DNA of 64,000 nucleotides, taken from the NCBI RefSeq assembly GCF_026712245.1, contig NZ_JAPPUY010000002.1:682001-746000 (forward strand), in the 5' to 3' direction. This document shows positions 35,403 through 42,227 of the stretch, one piece after another. The notes under the pieces are model-generated. The model did no database searches, had not been told where the DNA came from, and saw only the letters and a program-made list of their open reading frames with translations. Each line of letters opens with the position of its first letter. Positions within the stretch are counted from its first letter, which is position 1. This DNA is from Roseateles hydrophilus (lineage in GTDB: Bacteria; Pseudomonadota; Gammaproteobacteria; Burkholderiales; Burkholderiaceae_C). The position numbers were made by a program, and so were the translations under genes.

Positions 35403-37151
35403 ATGCGCTTCGAACTCGATACCGGGCTGTCCAGCCTGCAGGGCAAGCGTGCCCGCAACGAAGACTTTGCCGGCGTGCAGGCACCGCAGCCGCACGAGGC
35501 CGAGCGCGGCTGGGTGGCGGCACTGGCCGATGGCGTCAGCGGCGCGGAGGGCGTGGCCCACGACGGGCTGATGGCGGCCCAGACCTCGGTCATGAGCCTG
35601 CTGCGCGACTTCCACGCCGTGCCGCCCGACTGGGACACCAGCGTCGCGCTGGACCGCTTGCTGGGTCACCAGAATGCCTGGCTGGCCTCGCACAACCGCC
35701 GCCCCGGCCCCGACGGCCAGCCGCGCGAGGCGCTGACCACGCTGACTGCCGTGGCGCTGCGCGGGCGCCGCTATGCGCTGGCCCACATCGGCGACAGCCG
35801 GGCCTGGCTGCTGCGCGACGGCGACTGCCTGCTGCTGACGCAGGACCACCGCCTGGAGCGCCGCGACTTCGCCGGCCTCACGCGCGCGCTGGGCCTGGAC
35901 GACGCACTGCGCCTGGACCACAGCGCCGGCGAGCTGAAGGTGGGCGACCGCCTGCTGCTGACCAGCGACGGCGTGCACGGCGTGCTGCGCGCCCGCCAGA
36001 TCGCCGATCTGCTGCGGGCCACGCCCGGCGCGCAGGCGGCCGCCGATGCGCTGACCGCCGCCGCGCTGGCGGCCGGCAGCCTGGACAACGCCACCGCGCT
36101 GGTGCTGGACGTCAAGGACCTGGCCGACCCCGGCCTGAACGACCTCGCCGCGCTGGGCCGCACGCTGCCCAGCCCCGGCCCGCTGGGGGTGGGCAGCGTG
36201 CTGGACGGCTACCAGATCACCGCGGTGGTGGCCGACAACGGCGCGCACCGGCTGCTGCAGGCGCGCGAGCTGGCCACGGGGCGGCTGGTGGCGCTGAAGA
36301 TGCTGCGCCCTGGCCGCGCCGACGATCCCGAGGAGCGCGCCATGCTGGCGCACGAGATCTGGCTGGGCCTGCGCCTGGCCGAGGCGCCGCGCCATCGCCG
36401 CCGTGGCGGCGAGAGCGGCTTCGTGCGCGTGCACCCGCCGGCCGACGGCGCCACGCACTTCTACGCCGTGTTTGACTGGCACACGGGCCAGACGCTGGAG
36501 CAGCTGCTGGCCACCGGCCCGCTGGATGTCGGCCAGGCGCAGGCGCTGGCCGTGGCGGTGGCGCGCTCGCTGAGCCTGCTGCATGCGGCGGGCGTCATCC
36601 ACCGTGACATCAAGCCCGCCAACCTGCACCTGGGTGACGACGGCCAGTGGCGCGTGCTGGACCTGGGCGTGGCGCTGAGCCCGCGCGCCACGGCCGCCGC
36701 GCGCGAGCTGCATGCCGGCACGCCCAGCTACATCAACCCCGAGCAGTGGGAGGACCCGCCGGCCCCGGCCGACGCGGGCGCCGACCTGTTCGCGCTGGGC
36801 GTCACGCTGTACCAGGCGCTGACCGGGCGCCTGCCGTATGGCGAGGTGGAGCCCTACCAGCTGGGCCGCTACAAGCGTGAGCCCGCGAGCGTGAGTCGGC
36901 TGCAGCCCAGCGTGCCCATGCCGCTGGACCGTGTCGTCATGCGCGCCATCGCGCGCGAGGCCCGGGCGCGCTTCGAGACGGCCGACGAGCTGCTGCTGGC
37001 GCTGGAGCGGCTGGCTGCGCGTGACCAGGTCGGGCCGGTGCGGCCGGCCCGATCGACCGGCGATGCGGTGCTGCCTTGGCAGATGGCCTGTGGGGTGTCG
37101 CTGCTGTTCAACGCGCTGCTGATTGCCTGGCTGCTGTTCCTGCCGCGCTAG
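35403..37151 (+). CDS. PP2C-type phosphatase fused to a Ser/Thr protein kinase
   Basis: 582 residues. Residues about 1-235 are a PP2C phosphatase (RARNEDFAG, ALADGVSG, LAHIGDSRAWLL, LLTSDGVHG, DNATALVLD). Residues about 262-545 are a kinase with VALKML lysine, HRDIKPANL catalytic loop near 400, DLG in place of DFG, and GTPSYINPEQW. The glycine-rich loop is weak. A single C-terminal membrane helix (about 558-580) anchors it facing the cytosol. It lies within the nitrate locus between the nas operon and narK, so targets may be the transporter or regulator; this is inference. Confidence 0.9.
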   Translation: MRFELDTGLSSLQGKRARNEDFAGVQAPQPHEAERGWVAALADGVSGAEGVAHDGLMAAQTSVMSLLRDFHAVPPDWDTSVALDRLLGHQNAWLASHNRRPGPDGQPREALTTLTAVALRGRRYALAHIGDSRAWLLRDGDCLLLTQDHRLERRDFAGLTRALGLDDALRLDHSAGELKVGDRLLLTSDGVHGVLRARQIADLLRATPGAQAAADALTAAALAAGSLDNATALVLDVKDLADPGLNDLAALGRTLPSPGPLGVGSVLDGYQITAVVADNGAHRLLQARELATGRLVALKMLRPGRADDPEERAMLAHEIWLGLRLAEAPRHRRRGGESGFVRVHPPADGATHFYAVFDWHTGQTLEQLLATGPLDVGQAQALAVAVARSLSLLHAAGVIHRDIKPANLHLGDDGQWRVLDLGVALSPRATAAARELHAGTPSYINPEQWEDPPAPADAGADLFALGVTLYQALTGRLPYGEVEPYQLGRYKREPASVSRLQPSVPMPLDRVVMRAIAREARARFETADELLLALERLAARDQVGPVRPARSTGDAVLPWQMACGVSLLFNALLIAWLLFLPR

Positions 37152-37156
37152 TTAGG

Positions 37157-37624
37157 TCAGCTGCTGAAGCGATCCCGGTTGATGCCCTGGATCACGACAT
37201 CGAAGCTGCAGCTGCCGCTGGCCCTGCCCGTCGTGAACTCCACGGTGCCGACCGCGCGGCCGCCGGACTGTCCGGGTTCGAACCGCGTGAACCTGAACCG
37301 GCCGCTGGTGACGTACTGGTCATCATCACGATCACGGATTCTCGAAGTCCAGCCTGGCTCGCTGGACAGCCGGTAGTCGCCTGGCTTGCTGACGTCCACC
37401 GTCTTCAGCTCAATGCTGCTGGTGGGGCCGTCCGAGTCGTCCAGCGTCAGCAGGCGAAACAGGGAGACATGGCCTGAGGCGCCCTTCTTGCCGCTGGCGG
37501 AATAGTTGTGGTGCGCCATGGCTTCGGCAACGCGAATCTCGTTGCCGTTGATCTTGCAACTGACGCTGGCCTGGGCTGCTGTGGCGCTCCAGGCGAGAAG
37601 CACGAGGGACATGATGGTTTTCAT
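37157..37624 (-). CDS. Hypothetical secreted protein
   Basis: 155 residues from the MKTIMSL start, with a signal peptide (LVLLAWSATAAQA). Two cysteines, near the mature N-terminus (SCKINGNEI) and near the C-terminus (GSCSFDVVI), could form a disulfide; the pattern between suggests a small beta-sandwich. I do not recognise the family. Codon choice is less GC-biased than the neighbours (for example GTTGCCGTTG, ATTCTCG), so it may be a recent arrival between the kinase and narK. Convergent with the kinase gene, 5 bases apart. Confidence 0.65.
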   Translation of the reverse strand: MKTIMSLVLLAWSATAAQASVSCKINGNEIRVAEAMAHHNYSASGKKGASGHVSLFRLLTLDDSDGPTSSIELKTVDVSKPGDYRLSSEPGWTSRIRDRDDDQYVTSGRFRFTRFEPGQSGGRAVGTVEFTTGRASGSCSFDVVIQGINRDRFSS

Positions 37625-37683
37625 GGCGGCAGTGTGCCGACATTGGCGGCCCACCTTGTCCCTCGACCGAGCTTCAGTGCCGC

Positions 37684-38940
37684 TCAGACGCGCTGGTAGT
37701 TCACCGGCTCGGCATCAGCCGCCGCCGGACGGGCCGGGCGGGCGCGGCCGCCCTTCTCGGCCCAGGTGCGGGTCCAGCGGATCTGCACCACGCGCAGCAT
37801 GGCCAGCATCACCAGCGCCAGTACCGCGAACGCGACGAAGCCCCAGAAGTAGCTGCCCGTGAGCTGCTTGCTCTGGCCCATGGCATTGGGCAGGAAGCCG
37901 CCACCCAGGGCGCCGATCTCGCCGATCATGGAGCCGGCCACGGCCGTGGTCAGCGGCCAGCGCAGCGGCACCAGCTGGAACAGCGCGCCGTTGCCCGCGC
38001 CGAAGGCGGCGAAGCACAGCATGAACAGCAGCGTGGTGGCCACCAGCGAGCTGCCGGCCATGCCGCAGGCCAGCAGCGACGCGGCCACGGCCACCAGCAC
38101 ACCGGTCAAGGTGTTGACGCCGCCGATGCGGTCCGCCACGGCGCCGCCGGCCACGCGCACGGCCGAGCCCATCAGCGTGGCCAGCATGGTGAGCTGGCCG
38201 GCCTCGATCTTGGTGACCTTGAACTGGTCGTAGAAGTAGGTGGGCAGGAAGCTGGCCAGGCCGATGAAGCCGCCGAAGCTGACGATGTAGATCAGGCTGA
38301 AGGCCCAGCCGTCCTTCTCGAACAGGCAGCTGATGTGCTCGCGAAAGCTCTGGTGCTCGCGGTCCGGCGGCTCCTTGGCGGCGAACCACATCACGGCCAT
38401 GGGCAGCAGCATGGTGAGCGCGGCCAGGCCGTAGACGGCCTGCCAGCCGAACTTCGTCGCCAGCGGCGGTGCGAACAGCACGGCCAGCACGGTGCCCGAG
38501 TTGCCGGCGCCTGCGATGCCCATGGCCAGGCCCTTGTACTTGGGCGGGTACCAGCCCGAACCCAGGCTCAGCGCCACGCCGAAGCTGGCGCCGGCAATGC
38601 CCAGCAGCACGCCCATGGCCAGCACCGAGTCGTAGCTGTTCACGAAGAAGAAGCCGAAGCCCAGCGCCGCGATGATCAGCCCCATCTCCACCATGGCCGC
38701 GTTCTTGCGGCCGATGTACTGGGCCAGCACGCCCAGCGGAAAGCGCATCAGCGCGCCGGCCAGGATGGGCACCGAGATCATGAAGCCCTTCTGCGCCGGG
38801 GTCAGCGCGAAGGTCTCGCTGATGAAGGGCGCCATCGCGCCGTTCAGCACCCAGATCGCGAAGCAGAAGTCGAAGTACAGGAAGGCGGCCAGCAGCGTGG
38901 GCCAGTGGCCGGCCTTTTTGAAGGTGTGGAATGCGGACAT
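37684..38940 (-). CDS. narK: NarK/NasA-type nitrate/nitrite transporter (MFS)
   Basis: 418 residues with about 12 membrane helices. Nitrate-porter signatures GIAGAGNSGTVLAVLFAPPLA and FGAGNGALFQLVP are present, with the family arginine in LMRFPLGVLAQYIGRKNAA. It would bring nitrate in, or exchange nitrite, at the inner membrane for NasA. Start set at MSAFHTFKK; the upstream frame lies in the leader. It has its own sigma-54 promoter and an ANTAR-type hairpin in the leader, divergent from the ANTAR-PilJ gene. Confidence 0.92.
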   Translation of the reverse strand: MSAFHTFKKAGHWPTLLAAFLYFDFCFAIWVLNGAMAPFISETFALTPAQKGFMISVPILAGALMRFPLGVLAQYIGRKNAAMVEMGLIIAALGFGFFFVNSYDSVLAMGVLLGIAGASFGVALSLGSGWYPPKYKGLAMGIAGAGNSGTVLAVLFAPPLATKFGWQAVYGLAALTMLLPMAVMWFAAKEPPDREHQSFREHISCLFEKDGWAFSLIYIVSFGGFIGLASFLPTYFYDQFKVTKIEAGQLTMLATLMGSAVRVAGGAVADRIGGVNTLTGVLVAVAASLLACGMAGSSLVATTLLFMLCFAAFGAGNGALFQLVPLRWPLTTAVAGSMIGEIGALGGGFLPNAMGQSKQLTGSYFWGFVAFAVLALVMLAMLRVVQIRWTRTWAEKGGRARPARPAAADAEPVNYQRV

Positions 38941-39023
38941 CGAGGGGAGGCTCCAGGCGCGACGGCACGAGCCACCCGCGACGTGTGCCAGGGGCGGCAT
39001 CGAGACGTCGCTGCGGGAATGCG

Positions 39024-39041
39024 GCCCGCACCATTGCAGGC
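39024..39041 (-). ncRNA. ANTAR-type hexaloop hairpin in the narK leader
   Basis: On the minus strand GCCTGC-AATGGT-GCGGGC forms a 6-bp stem with a six-base loop having A at 1 and G at 4, the pattern recognised by ANTAR antiterminators. It starts about 7 bases after the predicted transcription start (39047). Its 3' arm can instead pair with CCCGC at 39013-39017, giving a possible switch. A second A1/G4 loop is not convincing in this leader. Confidence 0.55.
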
Positions 39042-39057
39042 AGCGCGTCCGGGTCAT

Positions 39058-39073
39058 TGCAAGCGCCGTGCCC
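39058..39073 (-). promoter_or_regulatory. Sigma-54 promoter of narK
   Basis: On the minus strand GGGCACGGCGCTTGCA differs from consensus only at the first base. Predicted start near 39047 leaves a leader of about 107 bases before the narK ATG, long enough for attenuation. Confidence 0.7.
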
Positions 39074-39090
39074 GTTCTGGTGCCGCTGGC

Positions 39091-39106
39091 TGGCGCGGTT
39101 CTTGCG
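39091..39106 (+). promoter_or_regulatory. Sigma-54 promoter of the ANTAR-PilJ gene
   Basis: TGGCGCGGTTCTTGCG keeps the GG and GC doublets at -24/-12 with correct spacing; two positions differ from consensus. Predicted start near 39117, 17 bases before the ATG at 39134. Back to back with the narK promoter. Confidence 0.6.
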
Positions 39107-39133
39107 CCGTTTTGGGGCGCAAGCCTTGTGAAC

Positions 39134-40381
39134 ATGTCTGACACCACTGAATCTCCCGCTTCTTCATGGCTGATCTGCAGCCCGGCGCAGCCGCCCCAGG
39201 CTGCCGAACTTGTGGCCCAGGGCTGGGGGCTGCGCACCGTGGCTGCGCTGGAGGCGCCCGCCGATGGGGCGGCCGTCGGCCTGCTGTGGTGCCCCGACTG
39301 CACCACGCTGGATCAGCTGGCGCACCCGGAGCGGGCCTTTGGCTTGCCGGTGGTGCTGCTGTCCCCGGCGCCCGGCGCCGAGCAGCGGCGACGCTTGCTG
39401 GCGCGCGGCGTGCTGCAGTGGTTGCCGCTGGAGGCCGACGCGGCGCTGCTGGCGCAGACGCTGCTGTGGGCGCAGGGCCTGGCGGCTCAGCTGCAGGCTC
39501 GCGACACGGCGGCCCAGGCCAAGCTGGACGAGCGCAAATGGACCGAGCGCGCCAAGGGGCTGCTGATGCAGGCCCGCGGCATCGACGAGGCGGCGGCCTT
39601 CGCGCTGCTGCGCAGCACCGCCATGCAGACCCAGGCCAAGCTGCCCGAGGTGGCGCGCGGCGTGGTGCACACCAGCGAGCTGGCCGAGGCGCTGGAGCGG
39701 GCCGGCGCGCAGCGCATGCTGAGCCAGCGCATGGTGAAGCTGCAGGCGCTGCGGCAGTGGGCCAAGCTCGCGCCGCCCGAGAAGCGCGAGGCGCAGGCGC
39801 TGCTGGACGGCTCGCGCGAGCGCGTGGCGGCCAACCTGGCCCGGCTGGCAGAGCTGCTGCGCCAGGAGCTGGCGGACGAGCTGGCCGCCGTGTCCTCGGC
39901 CTGGGCGCAGCTGGACGCCGCGCTGGCCAGCCGCCAGCCCGACCTGGCGCGCAGCGACCGTGCCGCCCAGCGCCTGCTGGAGAGCAGCGAGGCGCTCGTG
40001 GCGCGGCTGTCCGAGCGCGCCGGCCAGCGCCCGGTGGGCCTGCTGGCCCAGGTCACGCGGCTGCGGCTGCTGAGCCAGCGCCTGGCCAAGGAAGGCCTGC
40101 TGGCCCAGGTGCAGCCCGGCCACGATGTCAGCGGCCTGGCCGCCGGGCTGGACGAGTTCATCAAGGCCTACGACGAGGTGCGCGCCACGCCGTTGGCCGG
40201 CCCGGCGCTGCAGCCCGCCTTTGCCGCCGTGGACGAGGCCTGGCTGGTGCTGCTGCGCGGCCTGCGCGTGGAGCAGGGCGACGCGGTGCAGCGCATGCAC
40301 CAGGGCAGCGAGCGCCTGCTGCAGGCGCTGGAAGAGCTGATCCGCGCGCTGCAGGGCTCGTTGCAGCTCATCCTGGGCTGA
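39134..40381 (+). CDS. ANTAR-domain antiterminator fused to a PilJ/P-box sensor domain
   Basis: 415 residues. About 1-120: degenerate receiver-like domain (no acidic pocket; GLPVVLLSPAPG). About 133-180: ANTAR domain (ERKWTERAKGLLMQARGIDEAAAFALLRSTAM). About 185-415: helical PilJ-type domain with GAQRMLSQRM at 191-200 and a second RLRLLSQRLAK, like the NarX/NarQ nitrate P-box. No signal peptide or membrane helix, so cytosolic. It probably senses nitrate/nitrite and binds leader hairpins of narK and nrt. Compare NasR (NIT-ANTAR): same logic, different sensor. Sigma-54 promoter ahead, divergent from narK. Confidence 0.85.
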   Translation: MSDTTESPASSWLICSPAQPPQAAELVAQGWGLRTVAALEAPADGAAVGLLWCPDCTTLDQLAHPERAFGLPVVLLSPAPGAEQRRRLLARGVLQWLPLEADAALLAQTLLWAQGLAAQLQARDTAAQAKLDERKWTERAKGLLMQARGIDEAAAFALLRSTAMQTQAKLPEVARGVVHTSELAEALERAGAQRMLSQRMVKLQALRQWAKLAPPEKREAQALLDGSRERVAANLARLAELLRQELADELAAVSSAWAQLDAALASRQPDLARSDRAAQRLLESSEALVARLSERAGQRPVGLLAQVTRLRLLSQRLAKEGLLAQVQPGHDVSGLAAGLDEFIKAYDEVRATPLAGPALQPAFAAVDEAWLVLLRGLRVEQGDAVQRMHQGSERLLQALEELIRALQGSLQLILG

Positions 40382-40421
40382 GAGGGTGAGCGCGTGCAGC
40401 CAGCAGGCGCATGATGGGGGC

Positions 40422-41522
40422 ATGACCCCTGTCGACCCACTGCGCGGCGCCAGCCGCCTCGCCATCGATGCCGTCACCGGCGTCACCGACCTCGTCGAGG
40501 CCATGCATGCCGAGATGGCCCGCCTGCCGCTGACGGCCGGCGGCCCGCGCACCAGCGGCATCACCGGCCTGGTCTACCGCAGCGTGCGCGGCGTGACGCG
40601 GCTGGTGGGCGGTGGGCTGGATCTGGCGCTGGAGGCGCTCGCGCCGCTGCTGGGCCAGGCCGAGCCGGCCCAGGCCAGCGCGGTGCTGGCCGCGCTCAAC
40701 GGCGTGCTGGGCGACCACCTGGAAGCCACCGGCAACCCGCTGGCCACGCCGCTGGGCCTGCACCCGCTGGTGCCGGGCGCGCAGGGCCCCGCGCTGGTGT
40801 TCCTGCATGGCCTGTGCATGAACGAGGCGCAGTGGCGGCGCGATGGGGCCGACTTTCCTGCCGCGCTGGCCAAGCTGGGCTACCGGCCGCTGGGTCTGCG
40901 CTACAACTCGGGCCGCGCGATCTGGCGCAACGGCGCCGAGCTGGCGGCCCTGCTGGACGACGTGCCCGGGCCGCTCACGCTTCTGGGCCACAGCATGGGC
41001 GGGCTGCTGGCCCGCAGCGCGCTGGCGCAGGCCGGCGGCCGCCACTGGCCGGCGCGCGTGCAGGCGTTGGTGACACTGGGCACGCCGCACCTGGGCGCGC
41101 CGCTGGAGCGTGGTGGCCAGCAACTGCAGCAGTTGCTGGCCCTGAGCCGCTACTCGCGCCCGCTGGCCGCGCTGGCGGCCCGGCGCAGCGCCGGCATCCG
41201 CGACCTGCGCCACGCCAGCCTGCTGGAAGCCGACACCGGCCGCGCCAGCCGCCTGCCGCTGCCGGCGGGTCTGCGTTGCTATGCCGTGGCGGCCACCACC
41301 GCGCAGCAGCCCGGCGGTGTGCCGGCCCGCTGGCTGGGCGACGGCCTCGTGCCCGTGGCCAGCGCGCTGGGCCAACACCGCGAGGCCGGCCGCCGGCTGG
41401 CCTTCACCGACATCGCCGCTTTTCCTGGCCTGGGGCACCTGGCGCTGCAGACCGATGCGGCCGTGCTGCGCCAGCTGCAGCAGTGGCTGGCGCTCACGCC
41501 GCCGGCTGCGGTGGCGGCTTGA
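40422..41522 (+). CDS. Alpha/beta hydrolase (esterase/lipase type)
   Basis: About 366 residues from the ATG after GGGGG. The N-terminal 110 residues are helical and uncharacterised. The hydrolase core has FLHGLCMNEAQW (oxyanion loop), GHSMGGLLAR with the nucleophile serine, and TLGTPHLGAPLERGG as in triacylglycerol lipase-like proteins; the histidine is likely in FPGLGHLAL. Cytosolic by sequence. Substrate unknown. Its end overlaps the convergent oxygenase gene by 29 bases. Confidence 0.85.
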   Translation: MTPVDPLRGASRLAIDAVTGVTDLVEAMHAEMARLPLTAGGPRTSGITGLVYRSVRGVTRLVGGGLDLALEALAPLLGQAEPAQASAVLAALNGVLGDHLEATGNPLATPLGLHPLVPGAQGPALVFLHGLCMNEAQWRRDGADFPAALAKLGYRPLGLRYNSGRAIWRNGAELAALLDDVPGPLTLLGHSMGGLLARSALAQAGGRHWPARVQALVTLGTPHLGAPLERGGQQLQQLLALSRYSRPLAALAARRSAGIRDLRHASLLEADTGRASRLPLPAGLRCYAVAATTAQQPGGVPARWLGDGLVPVASALGQHREAGRRLAFTDIAAFPGLGHLALQTDAAVLRQLQQWLALTPPAAVAA

Positions 41523-42078
41523 GCTCAGGCTGCGGGCGCGGCAGGAAGAGCTGCAGCGTCAGCCGCGGCGGCGCGTTCGGGGTGGTCATGGTGACGGCGT
41601 GCCACTCGGTGTCCGTCATCAGCGCATAGGCGTTGAACTGCGGGCGGATCATCTGGCTGCGCACCGGCGGCGCGGACCAGTCGTGCCGCTCGATGCCCAT
41701 GCCCCAGTCCTGCCAGCAGAAGGCGCCGCCGTGGTCGGCGTTCCAGTCGCGGTTCAAGTAGATGGTCATCGAGTACTTGTCGATGAAGTCGCTGTGCCAA
41801 GGGATGTAGCTGCCCGCCGGCCAGGCATAGAACATCACCGTGATGCCCTCATGCCGATAGGGCAGCTTGCCGCGCGCGTGCAGCTCGGCCAGCAGGTCGT
41901 TGGAGAACGCGGGCTCGATGGCGTGCACCAGCACCGGCGCGCTCTGGTGCACGATGCCGGCATCCCAGAGGTTGAGGTTGGTGTTCCAGACGCCCTCCTT
42001 GCGGCGGGCCTCGATGTACTGGAACAGGCGTTCCAGCGTCGCGTCGGAGAGGGCATCGCGCCCGTGGATGACGGCCAT
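41494..42078 (-). CDS. 2OG-Fe(II) oxygenase
   Basis: 194 residues. PWHSDFIDKYSMTIYLNRDWNADHGGAFCWQD gives the HxD iron ligands, and EWHAVTMTTPNAPPRLTLQLF gives the distal histidine and the arginine that binds 2-oxoglutarate. This is the prolyl-4-hydroxylase-like double-stranded beta-helix family. Target unknown. It stands alone, divergent from the molybdopterin oxidoreductase. Confidence 0.85.
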   Translation of the reverse strand: MAVIHGRDALSDATLERLFQYIEARRKEGVWNTNLNLWDAGIVHQSAPVLVHAIEPAFSNDLLAELHARGKLPYRHEGITVMFYAWPAGSYIPWHSDFIDKYSMTIYLNRDWNADHGGAFCWQDWGMGIERHDWSAPPVRSQMIRPQFNAYALMTDTEWHAVTMTTPNAPPRLTLQLFLPRPQPELKPPPQPAA

Positions 42079-42227
42079 GGCAAGTTCGGCAGCGGGGTCA
42101 GGCCCGGCACTCTAGGCAGGCTTCATGTGGCGGGCGTGACAGCGCGGTGGCCGTCTCCTGCGTGACGGGGCGCGCCGGGGTGTCGCCGCTAAGCTGCCCG
42201 GCCACACACAAGACCCGGAGACCCGCC

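Noticed and set aside
38941-39306. Longer NarK start within the leader
   Set aside because: The added residues are not hydrophobic or family-like and would cover the sigma-54 promoter and hairpin.
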